Of a stretch of 64,000 nucleotides of DNA, positions 43,846-57,958 are shown one piece after another. Each line of letters opens with the position of its first letter. Position 1 is the first letter of the stretch. Position numbers and translations under genes: made by a program. The DNA comes from Siphonodentalium dalli. Its lineage: Eukaryota > Mollusca > Scaphopoda > Gadilida > Siphonodentaliidae. The DNA lies in assembly GCA_032622095.1 (NCBI GenBank), contig CP136062.1, positions 54,975,849 to 55,039,848 of the forward strand, written 5' to 3'. The notes under the pieces are model-generated. The model was not told the origin of the DNA. It saw nothing but the letters and a program-made list of their open reading frames with translations, and searched no databases.

Positions 43846-46800
43846 TATAGTGGGGGGGGGGATAGTTGCAAAATCGTTCACTTTGTGATAGAAGCGCCAA
43901 ACTTTCAGAGTTTGTTAAGTGGTTGGTGAGTATCACTAAACTGGCTGGTTCCAGATTTTGGAGGTCACCTTGACCTTCATTTTGACCTTGACCTTTTTGA
44001 AAATCTCAGTTTTTGGGTTGGGTGGTTTATGCCATCCTTTTCTTGTGAAAATCGCATCTTCTCACGGTTTTCTCAATACAATTATAGTTGGGAGGTGACC
44101 ACGGTTAATTTGGGCCAAAACATATCTAAATTTGTTAAGATGGCCGCCAATATGGCCGCCGGAAGTTGAAAATATGACATTTTTTCACAAATATCTTCTA
44201 GTTCAATTCATGCTGTTTGGAACTGGTTGAGTAATGCGACTTTATTTTATGTTTTATATATTAACCGATCATTGGAGCAATTAAATATGCAATTATTGTG
44301 GTCTTAGCCCCTTCCGATCCCTCAAAACGTCGATTTTACAGGATGCCGTATAAAAGTTCACAAAAAATCACAATTGGGATTCTAGTCATATTTCAACAAG
44401 AAATGAACATAACTTTGTAATGTAAGTGAGGCATATCATTACCTATGAATATTCCAAATCACTGGAACAAAAATTCTTACTTTGGCTCAAAATGGCTGCC
44501 AATATGGCCACCGAAATGTGGAAAATGGTAAATATTACACCAGCGTCTCCTGCAATCGTTTACAAGTTGTGGTTGATGTAACTGACAACTAAATGTTCTA
44601 TTCTGATTGTCCCACTTCCGTATGGGCAAAATAAATTCATTTTAAAGTATGTAATTTTGCCGAGCACCTCTTTTGTGATTTTGGCCATAGTTATTGAAAG
44701 GAAATGGGCATAACTTTGAGACAGAATTGAAATGGACCATAATATTTGGCTATTCTGGTCCATTATGCTAAGAAAATGTCAACTGAATACAGTGCGGATG
44801 CCAAGATCATAGCCAGGGAGTTACTCTATGATCATACGTGAGGTGAATATGTATACAGTGAGTTATTGTATGTCATGACTTATGTGAATAGGTATACAAT
44901 GAGTGACTATATGGTTATGAGTGGGTTGTCCATTGCAAGATGCATCTATGTATACAAGGAGGTGTCATGGTCAGGTGTGAGGTGAATCGGTATGCATGGA
45001 GTGACTGTATAGTGTATGATTGTGTATATACAGTACGGGTGCACCAGGTGTGCCTGTATGGGCATTGGTGTAGTGTATGGATATAGCTACATTGTCATCT
45101 ATGTGTTGATTATGTATATATGGAGTGACTGTAAGGGCATGGGTGGGATGTACGTGTGTTGTCTGTATGATCATGGATGGGTGTGTTGGTAAATAGGGTG
45201 TGATTTTATGGTTACGGGTAATGTGTATATGTATACATGGAATGACTGTACGGTCATTGTGTAGTGTAGTGTATGGATATAGCTACATGGTCATCTATGT
45301 GTTGATTATGTATACATGGAATGACTGTACGGTCATGATTGCATATGATTACCTGGAGTAAGCTGGGTGGACATTATCGAGTGTGTGGGTATATTGGGAG
45401 TGTCCTTGTGGTAACGGGTGGGATGCATATTTATATATCTCATGGATGTATTATCATTGGTGGGTGTATAGGGGTTAGCTGTATTATCATGGATGACATG
45501 TATGATTATACAGTGAATTGCTGAATTGTCATGTGTGAAGTGTATATGCAAGTATGGATTGTTTGAGTGGTTGTGTGTATATCTGGAAGGGCCGAATGGC
45601 CATTAGTGAGGTTTACTTGTATGCTTGGAGTGAATCTATGGTCTAGGGTGGGCTGTATATGTATATCGAGTGGTTATATGACTATGTGTGTCGATATAGG
45701 TATACAGGTAGTGGATGTATGGTCAATGGTGAGATGAGTACATGTATGTATAAAAGTAGTGACTGTATGATCATAAATATAATGGACATCTATACAGGGG
45801 GTGACTATTAAAATGGTCATGTGTCAGGCGTATGAGTATACCTGGTGTTCCTGTTTGGTACTCGTGGCGGTATGGTCATGTGTAGGTTATACCAGTATAC
45901 ACATGTGTTGCTTTATTGTCATGGGCAAGGGATATGTGTATATAGCAAGTGGCTATATGGCCATGGATAAAGTGCATATGCATACATGGAGTGACTATAC
46001 TGACATGGCTGGGGTGTATTAGTATATCTTGAATGACTATGCGGCTATGGTGTGACAAATAGGGATACAGGGAATGACATGGCCAATGTTGAGGTGAATA
46101 TGTATGCAAGGATTGACCATGGTCGTGTATGAATGTTTTGAATAGGTACACACGGTGTGACTATATGGCCATAGGTCAGGTAACATTGGGAAGGTATGTG
46201 TATGAAGCGAGTGGCTATATGGTCATTGGTGAGGTGCATATGTATACCCGGAGTGACTTTATGGTCATTGTTGATGTATATATTGATTGTCTATTTGACC
46301 ACGTGTTTGGATAATAGGTATACAGGGGATGACCTTATGGCCAATGGTGAGCTGAATGGGTATACAAGGAATGACTATATGGTTATCCGTCATGTTTAGG
46401 AGTATCCCCGGTGTGCCTGTATCGTGACGCGTGGCTGTAAGGTCACCCGTGGTCATGGGCCAGGTGTACATGGATACAGTGGGTCACTATATTGTTATGT
46501 CTGTGGTGTTTATGTATATATGTAATGACTATGTGGTAATAGGTGGCCATTGTTTTCCGTGTTTAACGCCCCCCATGTATATAAACACCACCAAGATAGA
46601 GAACTCTCTGACATGACCTCTCCTACATATCCTTGAGTTATTGTGCCACCCAAGGTACACATGTACAACCCACCCATTACCTCAGTCACTCCATATGTAC
46701 ATAAACACAACACAAATGACAACATAGTCAACCAATTTATACACGTACACCTGATCATCCAGCCATACTTGGTTATACCCGTACATACCACAAATGACGA

Positions 46801-48648
46801 TACAGCCACGAGTCACCATGTATGAACACCAGGTATACACATACACGCGGCACATGGCCATATAGTCACTCTATGTATACATATTCACTACATTCACGAT
46901 CATACGATCACGCGTTGTATACCTATTCACCTCACCATGGACTATACAGCCACTACATGTATACCTATTCGCCATATCCATTACCATAGAGTCAATCCAG
47001 GTATAGATATGCACATCACCAATGGTGAGCCCTTCCAGATATACCAATACCTGCACATACGACCTCTCATAAGTTCCACACTTGCCATACTCATGATCAT
47101 GCATCTACTCCCCATACACCATCAATGATAACACATCCACAACATATATAAATATACAACCCACCGTTGCCAACAGGGCACTCCCCATATACCCACACAT
47201 CATCCATGACCATATAATAACTCGCGGTATACCTATTATCCTCATCTACGATCATAGAGTAACTCCCTGGCTGTCATCTTGGCTTCCACCCTGTATCCAG
47301 TTGATAATTTTTTATCATAATGGGCCAGACTACCCACATCTAATGGTTCATCTCAGTTCCGACTCAAAGTTCTGCCCATTTCCTTTCAATAATATGGCCA
47401 TAATCACAAAAGAGGTTATCCGCAAAATTCCATACTGCAACTTTAAAATGAATTTGTCATGCCCCATACGAAACTAGGATAAAAATAATAGAACATAGTT
47501 GTCAGTTAATTAACTAACAGGTATAATAACCAAGTGAGTCACAATTTGCTACCTTTTCGGATAACGCAGAGAATAATTTTCTGAATATGTATAAAAAAAT
47601 TTACTTTTTACAAATTTGGTTGCCATTTTGGAAGCCATCTTGAGCAACTTAGTCTATAAACACCATAGTGTGACACATTTAAGATAGGTCAAAACAATAA
47701 ACACATTTGATACCAAAGGTAGTTGCATTTTATTTGAAAAAATGGTCGAACCCTGAAAAGTTATTTTTTGCCGATATTTATGTCAAGTTTGTGAGAGAAA
47801 AATCCAATATATCTGGTGATGTCAGTGGTGACAATAGTAACAATGACACATGGTGTATCAGGCATGTTAGTATTCAATGTATAGAATACAGATTAGCCAA
47901 TTTTATACATCAACCACAACTTGTAAGCAATTGCATGACACCCTCGTGTAATATTTACAATTTTCCATATTTTGGCGGCCATTTTGGCAGCCATTTTGAG
48001 CCAAGGTAAGATTTTTTGTTCCAGAGAGTTGAAATATTCATAGGTAATGATACGCCTCACTTGCATTACAATGTTCTTTTCATTTCTAGTTGAAATATGA
48101 CTAGAATCCCAATTGTGATTTTTTTTTGTACCGCGTTCTGTTAAATCGAATTTTTGAGGGATTGGAAGGGGTTAGGACCCCAATAATTGCATAATTAATT
48201 GCTCCAATGATCAGTTAATATATAAAACACAAAATAAAGTTGCATTTCTCAACCAGTTCCAAACAGCATGAATTGAACTAGAAGATATTTGTGAAAAAAT
48301 GTCATATTTTCAACTTCCGGCGGCCATATTGGCGGCCATCTTATGAAAATTTAGATATGTTTTGGCCCAAATGAACCGTGGTCACCTCCCAACTATAATT
48401 GTATTGAGTAAACTGTGAGAAAATGCGATTTTCACAAGAAAAGGATGGCATAAACCACCCAACCCAAAAACTGAGATTTTCAAAAAGGTCAAGGTCAAAT
48501 TGAAGGTCAAGGTGACCTCCAAAATCTGGAACCAGCCAGTTTAGTGATATACACCAACCACTTAACAAATTCTGAAAGTTTGGCGCTTCTATCACAAAGT
48601 GAACGATTTTTATGTTTTCCTGTAATTATCCCCCCACTATTAGTATAG
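43846..48648. mobile_element. Large foldback element with arms of about 1.0-1.4 kb
   Basis: The left arm 43846-44830 and right arm 47262-48648 are inverted copies: both carry TTCACTTTGTGATAGAAGCG, CCAGATTTTGGAGGTCACC, GGTTGGGTGGTTTATGCCAT and AAGATGGCCGCCAATATGGC in the appropriate strand. The termini read TAGTGGGGGG and CCCCCCACTA, with TTA outside each. The right arm has an extra segment near 47520-47900. There is no transposase; an ORF phrase (EAPNFQ..LLSGW) is shared by both arms but carries a TGA in the left copy. Confidence 0.82.
44800..47260. repeat. Minisatellite core of the foldback element
   Basis: Diverged units such as GTATACATGGAGTGACTGTA and TGGTCATGGGTGAGGTGTAT repeat at about 45-60 bp from 44800 to 46560. 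From about 46590 to 47260 the same units appear in reverse complement (GTATACCTATTCACCTCACC). The strand switch near 46570 is the centre of the fold. Short ORFs on both strands are readings of the units. Confidence 0.8.
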
Positions 48649-48687
48649 TATATTAGTAAGGTAAGGTGAGATTAGTAAAGGATCATC

Positions 48688-51600
48688 AAGAAGTCTGGGT
48701 AGTACATGATTGTACGTGGGTACATAATAAGTAGTCTGGGTAGTATATGATTGTACGTGGGTACATAATAAGTAGTCTGGGTAGTACACGATTGTACGTG
48801 GGTACATAATAAGTAGTCTGGGTAGTACATGATTGTACGTGGGTACATAATAAGAAGTCTGGGTAGTACACGATTGTACGTGGGTACATAATAAGTAGTC
48901 TGGGTAGTACACGATTGTACGTGGGTACATAATAAGAAGTCTGGGTAGTACATGGTTGTACGTGGGTACATAATAAGTAGTCTGGGTAGTACATGATTGT
49001 ACGTGGGTACATAATAAGAAGTCTGGCCAGTACATGATTGTACGTGGGTACATAATAAGAAGTCTGGGTAGTACATGATTGTACGTGGGTACATAATAAG
49101 AAGTCCGGGTAGTACATGATTGTACGTGGGTACATAATAAGAAGTCTGGGTAGTACATGATTGTGCGTGGGTACATAATAAGTAGTCTGGGTAGTACATG
49201 ATTGTACGTGGGTACATAATAAGAAGTCTGGGTAGTACATGATTGTACGTGGGTACATAATAAGAAGTCTGGGTAGTACATGATTGTACGTGGGTACATA
49301 ATAAGAAGTCTGGGTAGTACATGATTGTACGTGGGTACATAATAAGTAGTCTGGGTAGTACATGATTGTACGTGGGTACATAATAAGTAGTCTGGGTAGT
49401 ACATGATTGTACGTGGGTACATAATAAGAAGTCTGGGTAGTACATGATTGTACGTGGGTACATAATAAGAAGTCTGGGTAGTACATGATTGTACGTGGGT
49501 ACATAATAAGTAGTCTGGGTAGTACATGATTGTACGTGGGTACATAATAAGAAGTCTGGGTAGTACACGATTGTACGTGGGTACATAATAAGAAGTCTGG
49601 GTAGTACATGATTGTACGTGGGTACATAATAAGTAGTCTGGGTAGTACATGATTGTACGTGGGTACATAATAAGAAGTCCGGGTAGTACATGATTGTACG
49701 TGGGTACATAATAAGAAGTCTGGGTAGTACATGATTGTACGTGGGTACATAATAAGAAGTCTGGGTAGTACATGATTGTACGTGGGTACATAATAAGAAG
49801 TCTGGGTAGTACATGATTGTACGTGGGTACATAATAAGTAGTCTGGGTAGTACATGATTGTACGTGGGTACATAATAAGAAGTCCGGGTAGTACATGATT
49901 GTACGTGGGTACATAATAAGAAGTCTGGGTAGTACATGATTGTACGTGGGTACATAATAAGAAGTCTGGGTAGTACATGATTGTACGTGGGTACATAATA
50001 AGTAGTCCGGGTAGTACATGATTGTACGTGGGTACATAATAAGAAGTCTGGGTAGTACATGATTGTACGTGGGTACATAATAAGAAGTCTGGGTAGTACA
50101 TGATTGTACGTGGGTACATAATAAGTAGTCCGGGTAGTACATGATTGTACGTGGGTACATAATAAGTAGTCTGGGTAGTACATGATTGTACGTGGGTACA
50201 TAAAAAGTCTGGGTAGTACATGATTGTACGTGGGTACATAATAAGAAGTCTGGGTAGTAAATGATTGTACGTGGGTACATAATAAGAAGTCCGGGTAGTA
50301 CATGATTGTACGTGGGTACATAATAAGAAGTCTGGGTAGTACATGATTGTACGTGGGTACATAATAAGTAGTCTGGGTAGTACATGATTGTACGTGGGTA
50401 CATAATAAGAAGTCTGGCCAGTACATGATTGTACGTGGGTACATAATAAGAAGTCCGGGTAGTACATGATTGTACGTGGGTACATAATAAGAAGTCTGGG
50501 TAATACATGATTGTACGTGGGTTCATAATAAGAAGTCTGGGTAGTACATTATTGTACGTGGGTACATAATAAGAAGTCCGGGTAGTACATGATTGTACGT
50601 GGGTACATAATAAGAAGTCTGGCCAGTACATGAATGTACGTGGGTACATAATAAGAAGTCTGGCCAGTACATGATTGTACGTGGGTACATAATAAGAAGT
50701 CTGGGTAGTACATTATTGTACGTGGGTACATAATAAGAAGTCCGGGTAGTACATGATTGTACGTGGGTACATAATAAGAAGTCTGGCCAGTACATGATTG
50801 TACGTGGGTACATAATAAGAAGTCTGGCCAGTACATGATTGTACGTGGGTACATAATAAGAAGTCTGGGTAATACATGATTGTACGTGGGTACATAATAA
50901 GAAGTCTGGCCAGTACATGATTGTACGTGGGTACATAATAAGAAGTCTGGCCAGTACATGATTGTACGTGGGTACATAATAAGAAGTCTGGCCAGTACAT
51001 GATTGTACGTGGGTACATAATAAGAAGTCTGGCCAGTACATGATTGTACGTGGGTACATAATAAGAAGTCTGGGTAGTACATGATTGTACGTGGGTACAT
51101 AATAAGTAGTCTGGGTAGTACATGATTGTACGTGGGTACATAATAAGTAGTCTGGGTAGTACATGATTGTACGTGGTACATGATAAGAAGTCTGGGTAGT
51201 ACATGATTGTACGTGGGTACATAATAAGAAGTCTGGGTAATACATGATTGTACGTGGGTACATAATAAGTAGTCCGGGTAGTACATGATTGTACGTGGGT
51301 ACATACTAAGAAGTCTGGGTAGTACATGATTGTACGTGGGTACATAATAAGAAGTCTGGGTAGTACATGGTTGTACGTGGGTACATAATAAGTAGTCCGG
51401 GTAGTACATGATTGTACGTGGGTACATAATAAGTAGTCTGGGTAGTACATGATTGTACGTGGGTACATAATAAGAAGTATGGGTAGTACATGATTGTACG
51501 TGGGTACATAATAAGAAGTCTGGGTAGTACATGATTGTACGTGGGTACATAATAAGAAGTCCGGGTAGTACATGATTGTACGTGGGTACATAATAAGAAG

Positions 51601-54600
51601 TCTGGGTAGTACATGATTGTACGTGGGTACATAATAAGAAGTCTGGGTAATACATGATTGTACGTGGGTACATAATAAGAAGTCTGGGTAGTACATGATT
51701 GTACGTGGGTACATAATAAGAAGTCTGGGTAGTACATGATTGTACGTGGGTACATAATAAGAAGTCTGTGTAGTACATGATTGTACGTGGGTACATAATA
51801 AGAAGTCTGGGTAATACATGATTGTACGTGGGTACATAATAAGAAGTCTGTGTAGTACATGATTGTACGTGGGTACATAATAAGAAGTCTGGGTAATACA
51901 TGATTGTACGTGGGTACATAATAAGAAGTATGGGTAGTACATGATTGTACGTGGGTACATAATAAGAAGTATGGGTAGTACATGATTGTACGTGGGTACA
52001 TAATAAGAAGTCTGGGTAATACATGATTGTACGTGGGTACATAATAAGAAGTCTGGGTAATACATGATTGTACGTGGGTACATAATAAGAAGTATGGGTA
52101 GTACATGATTGTACGTGGGTACATAATAAGAAGTATGGGTAGTACATGATTGTACGTGGGTACATAATAAGAAGTCTGGGTAATACATGATTGTACGTGG
52201 GTACATAATAAGTAGTCTGGGTAGTACATGATTGTACGTGGGTACATAATAAGAAGTATGGGTAGTACATGATTGTACGTGGGTACATAATAAGAAGTCT
52301 GGGTAGTACATGATTGTACGTGGGTACATAATAAGAAGTCCGGGTAGTACATGATTGTACGTGGGTACATAATAAGAAGTCTGGGTAGTACATGATTGTA
52401 CGTGGGTACATAATAAGAAGTCTGGGTAATACATGATTGTACGTGGGTACATAATAAGAAGTCTGGGTAGTACATGATTGTACGTGGGTACATAATAAGA
52501 AGTCTGGGTAGTACATGATTGTACGTGGGTACATAATAAGAAGTCTGTGTAGTACATGATTGTACGTGGGTACATAATAAGAAGTCTGGGTAGTACATGA
52601 TTGTACGTGGGTACATAATAAGAAGTCTGGGTAGTACATGATTGTACGTGGGTACATAATAAGAAGTCTGGGTAGTACATGATTGTACGTGGGTACATAA
52701 TAAGAAGTCTGGGTAGTACATGATTGTACGTGGGTACATAATAAGAAGTCTGGGTAATACATGATTGTACGTGGGTACATAATAAGAAGTCTGGGTAGTA
52801 CATGATTGTACGTGGGTACATAATAAGAAGTCTGGGTAATACATGATTGTACGTGGGTACATAATAAGAAGTCTGGGCAGTACATGATTGTACGTGGGTA
52901 CATAATAAGAAGTCTGGGTAATACATGATTGTACGTGGGTACATAATAAGAAGTCTGGGCAGTACATGATTGTACGTGGGTACATAATAAGAAGTCTGGG
53001 CAGTACATGATTGTACGTGGGTACATAATAAGAAGTCTGGGTAATACATGATTGTACGTGGGTACATAATAAGAAGTCTGGGTAGTACATGATTGTACGT
53101 GGGTACATAATAAGAAGTCTGGGCAGTACATGATTGTACGTGGGTACATAATAAGAAGTCTGGGTAATACATGATTGTACGTGGGTACATAATAAGAAGT
53201 CTGGGTAGTACATGATTGTACGTGGGTACATAATAAGAAGTCTGGGTAATACATGATTGTACGTGGGTACATAATAAGAAGTCTGGGTAGTACATGGTTG
53301 TACGTGGGTACATAATAAGTAGTCTGGGTAGTACATGATTGTACGTGGGTACATAATAAGAAGTCTGGGTAGTACATGATTGTACGTGGGTACATAATAA
53401 GAAGTCTGGGTAGTACATGATTGTACGTGGGTACATAATAAGAAGTCTGGGTAGTACATGATTGTACGTGGGTACATAATAAGAAGTCTGGGTAGTACAT
53501 GATTGTACGTGGGTACATAATAAGAAGTCTGGGTAGTACATGATTGTACGTGGGTACATAATAAGAAGTCTGGGTAGTACATGATTGTACGTGGGTACAT
53601 AATAAGTAGTCTGGGTAGTACATGATTGTACGTGGGTACATAATAAGAAGTCTGGGTAGTACATGATTGTACGTGGGTACATAATAAGAAGTCTGGGTAG
53701 TACATGATTGTACGTGGGTACATAATAAGAAGTCTGGGTAATACATGATTGTACGTGGGTACATAATAAGAAGTCTGGGCAGTACATGATTGTACGTGGG
53801 TACATAATAAGTAGTCTGGGTAGTACATGATTGTACGTGGGTACATAATAAGAAGTCTGGGTAATACATGATTGTACGTGGGTACATAATAAGAAGTCTG
53901 GGCAGTACATGATTGTACGTGGGTACATAATAAGTAGTCTGGGTAGTACATGATTGTACGTGGGTACATAATAAGAAGTCTGGGTAATACATGATTGTAC
54001 GTGGGTACATAATAAGAAGTCTGGGCAGTACATGATTGTACGTGGGTACATAATAAGAAGTCTGGGTAGTACATGATTGTACGTGGGTACATAATAAGAA
54101 GTCTGGGTAGTACATGATTGTACGTGGGTACATAATAAGAAGTCTGGGTAATACATGATTGTACGTGGGTACATACTAAGAAGTCTGGGCAGTACATGAT
54201 TGTACGTGGGTACATAATAAGTAGTCTGTGTAGTACATGATTGTACGTGGGTACATAATAAGAAGTCTGGGCAGTACATGATTGTACGTGGGTACATAAT
54301 AAGTAGTCTGTGTAGTACATGATTGTACGTGGGTACATAATAAGAAGTCTGGGTAATACATGATTGTACGTGGGTACATACTAAGAAGTCTGGGTAGTAC
54401 ATGATTGTACGTGGGTACATAATAAGAAGTCTGTGTAATACATGATTGTACGTGGGTACATAATAAGTAGTCTGGGTAGTACATGATTGTACGTGGGTAC
54501 ACAATAAGAAGTCTGGGTAGTACATGATTGTACGTGGGTACATAATAAGAAGTCTGGGTAGTACATGATTGTACGTGGGTACATAATAAGAAGTCTGGGT

Positions 54601-55948
54601 AGTACATGATTGTACGTGGGTACATAATAAGTAGTCTGGGTAGTACATGATTGTACGTGGGTACATAATAAGAAGTCTGGGTAGTACATGATTGTACGTG
54701 GATACATAATAAGAAGTATTGGTAGTACATGATTGTACGTGGGTACATAATAAGAAGTCTGGCCAGTACATGATTGTACGTGGGTACATAATAAGTAGTC
54801 TGGGTAGTACATGATTGTACGTGGGTACATAATAAGAAGTCTGGGTAATACATGATTGTACGTGGATACATAATAAGAAGTATTGGTAGTACATGATTGT
54901 ACGTGGGTACATAATAAGAAGTCTGGCCAGTACATGATTGTACGTGGGTACATAATAAGTAGTCTGGGTAGTACATGATTGTACGTGGGTACATACTAAG
55001 AAGTCTGGGTAATACATGATTGTACGTGGGTACATAATAAGTAGTCTGGCCAGTACATGATTGTACGTGGGTACATACTAAGAAGTCTGGCCAGTACATG
55101 ATTGTACGTGGGTACATACTAAAAAGTCTGGGTAGTACATGATTGTACGTGGGTACATAATAAGTAGTCTGGGTAGTACATGATTGTACGTGGGTACATA
55201 ATAAGAAGTCTGGGTAATACGTGATTGTACGTGGGTACATAATAAGTAGCCTGGGTAATACATGATTGTACGTGGGTACATAATAAGTAGTCTGGGTAGT
55301 ACATGATTGTACGTGGGTACATAATAAGAAGTCTGGGAAGTGCATGATTGTACGTGGGTACATAATAAGAAGTCTGGGTAGTACATGATTGTACGTGGGT
55401 ACATAATAAGTAGTCTGGGTAGTACATGATTGTACGTGGGTACATAATAAGAAGTCTGGCCAGTACATGATTGTACGTGGGTACATAATAAGTAGTCTGG
55501 CCAGTACATGATTGTACCTGGGTACATAATAAGTAGTCTGGGTAATACATGATTGTACGTGGGTACATAATAAGAAGTCTGGGTAATACATGATTGTACG
55601 TGGGTACATAATAAGTAGTCTGGCCAGTACATGATTGTGCGTGGGTACATAATAAGAAGTCTGGGTAGTACATGATTGTACGTGGGTACATAATAAGAAG
55701 TCTGTGTAGTACATGATTGTACGTGGGTACATAATAAGAAGTCTGGGTAGTACATGATTGTACGTGGGTACATAATAAGAAGTCTGGGTAGTACATGATT
55801 GTACGTGGGTACATAATAAGTAGTCTGGGTAGTACATGATTGTACGTGGGTACATAATAAGAAGTCTGGGTAATACATGATTGTACGTGGGTACATAATA
55901 AGTAGTCTGGGTAATACATGATTGTACGTGGGTACATAATAAGAAGTC
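48688..55948. repeat. Satellite array 1: about 177 copies of a 41-bp unit
   Basis: The unit reads GAAGTCTGGGTAGTACATGA then TTGTACGTGGGTACATAATA and one A. It includes a 5-bp stem (GTACA/TGTAC). Variants fall at few positions: GTAGTCT for GAAGTCT, GGTAATAC, GGCCAGTAC, GGGCAGTAC, TATGGGTAG. Units are 41 bp except rare ones (about 50204 loses 3 bp; about 51172 loses 1). Since 41 is not a multiple of three, each minus frame reads all three phases, giving a 41-residue period. No minus phase has a stop, so ORFs up to 1440 codons appear. I do not regard them as genes. Confidence 0.95.
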
Positions 55949-56062
55949 TTATGTTCTAACTCGCTTGCAGCTCGAACGAACATAAAGTATTTATGGAATA
56001 ACTACAACGAATGCATGATGTTAAATGTAAACTTTAATGGACAAACGTGAAGTGTAGCGATA
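55949..56062. repeat. Flank R, copy 1 (right border of array 1)
   Basis: TATGTTCTAACTCGCTTGCA...GTGTAGCGATA follows the last satellite unit. It contains an inverted repeat TTATGTTC / GAACATAA. The same 113 bp occurs at 56403-56516. Confidence 0.85.
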
Positions 56063-56163
56063 AATATCGTTTGCAGACTATCAGTCATAAACAAATAAGA
56101 CATGAAATGATGAATATTATAGTGTTACAAGCATCTCCCAATCATGGGGTGGTGGGTGGGGGG

Positions 56164-56516
56164 GATACAACGCAAAACTTCAAGAGTAGAATGAAGCTTG
56201 ACCACCGTGTCAAGCGAGTTAAACCAATGCAAAATCAGTCGTGTGAATAAGCTCACACGAGCTCGTCGTTACGATTGCCTTGAGCATCGTTCAGACGGCG
56301 CGGTATTGACCCAGTTTGAATGACCAAAACAAACTGGACAACTTCGTTAACTCGTTACCGGCCGTGCACTATGCACACGTTGGCGAACATCAATAAATAT
56401 ATTTATGTTCTAACTCGCTTGCAGCTCGAACGAACATAAAGTATTTATGGAATAACTACAACGAATGCATGATGTTAAATGTAAACTTTAATGGACAAAC
56501 GTGAAGTGTAGCGATA
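56164..56516. mobile_element. L-R unit without satellite ('empty' form)
   Basis: L (56164-56403; GATACAACGC, TCGTGTGAATAAGCTCACAC hairpin, ends CATCAATAAATATA) is joined directly to R (56403-56516). L also precedes array 2, and R follows array 1, so this copy has zero satellite units. Confidence 0.7.
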
Positions 56517-56729
56517 GACCAACAAAGTTAGGGGAAATAATGTAGGCGACACGACGTCTCATTTGTAAAATCTATACTAGTACCGTATTGATATTGACGT
56601 ATATCTGTCTAGCAACGCTAAACAAGTGTCACTATGTGTGAGCTAATGTTATTTCATAGATGCTTTGACTTTATTGCTAATCAATTAATATTACGAACAA
56701 AGATCTGTATGATCCTGCATACATTACAA

Positions 56730-57320
56730 GTGACCACATCTGGGCCATACATGTAGCCGCATCTGGGCCGTAAATAAAACGCCTCGTCTGGGCGAAACAA
56801 TTCACAAAATAACAGCTAAGTGCCTTTCGCACAAACACTCATGATCCCTTGGATCAACTGACCACATCTGGGCCATACATGAGCCACATCTGGGCCGTAA
56901 ATAAAACGCCTCTTCTGGGCGAAAAAAGTAACACAATAACAACTAAGTGCCTTTCGCACATGGACCCATGATCCCTTGGATCAACTGACCACATCTGGGC
57001 CATACATGAGCCACATCTGGGCCGTAATTAAAACGCCTCCTCTGGGCGAAACAATTCACAAAATAACTAACAATAACTGTTCGTACATGTACTCATATAT
57101 AGCCACATATGAGCCATGCATAACTGAAACGCCTCGTCTGGTCGCAATGACTCACAAGAGAACTAAATGTCCACCCGGACAAGCACACATATAGCCGCAT
57201 CAGGGCTATTAATATTGAAACATCTGTGTCCTAACTGAAACTCATCTGGTACAACATTTCACAAAATACCAACTGAATGCCCATCCGTACGAACACATAT
57301 GACCGCATCTGGGCCATGAC
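56730..57320. repeat. Tandem repeats of about 130 bp
   Basis: CCACATCTGGGCCATACATG, GCCGTAAATAAAACGCCTC and CTAAGTGCCTTTCGCAC recur four to five times with increasing divergence to the right. Confidence 0.8.
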
Positions 57321-57954
57321 ATGCATTCTCCTCCTGGTTAAACATCCGGTACTTCGAACAAAGCATATCACGAATATATATAACTGCTTCGAATAGGTCC
57401 TTACTAAACTAACAATGGTGGCATCAATATCTCGTATTACACCCTGAACCAGATGCCAACACTGGGACATTGTGTAATTATGGTGGACATCCGCAACTAT
57501 GTCCGTCGAAATAATTTCGCTATCCGGCCATAATTGAAGAGAATCAAAGCTCGTCCACAGAATGAATGCTCGACCGCACCAGTATAACAGTCGATGACCT
57601 GCAAAAAGCAAAAATACGTTGCTGTGAAAACACAGGCTAAATAGAAGTATCACAGAAAACCTTGTTATATATACGTGTAATTATGAATAAATATTCAAAC
57701 TCATCGTTCATTTTGATAAATTGTGTAATATTAACTTGTATAAAAGAATATGACTTGTATACGGTTTCTGGTTACATGCACTATTCATTCAATCAAAGGA
57801 ATTTCGCTTTCTGTAACGTAACTCAGTGTTACCATCGGTGGTTGTATCACACTGGAAATTACAACGTAATATCAATGAATGGTAAAGCTACGAAAAAACA
57901 TATTAGCCTTTAAATACGCATCATGTTCTGATTTAATTGAATCAAACTGACAAA
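57321..57954. other. No supported gene
   Basis: The 140-codon minus ORF at 57231-57653 begins in unique sequence and ends in the repeats. It has hydrophobic patches but no recognisable family. Confidence 0.4.
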
Positions 57955-57958
57955 TTAA

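Noticed and set aside
43738-44160. Possible transposase ORF in the foldback arm (EAPNFQ..LLSGW, FGGHLDL)
   Set aside because: The phrase is shared by both arms but interrupted by TGA in the left arm, is short, and shows no catalytic motif; DNA-level identity of the arms explains the shared translation.
44971-47128. Many 60-100-codon ORFs rich in His/Thr/Ile or Tyr/Met
   Set aside because: They read the diverged minisatellite of the foldback core; frames differ from unit to unit.
48640-55983. Very long minus-strand ORFs (up to 1440 codons) of MYPRTIMYYPDFLLCTHVQ-type repeats
   Set aside because: They are the translation of a 41-bp satellite in all three frames at once; there is no unique N- or C-terminus, signal peptide or conserved start.
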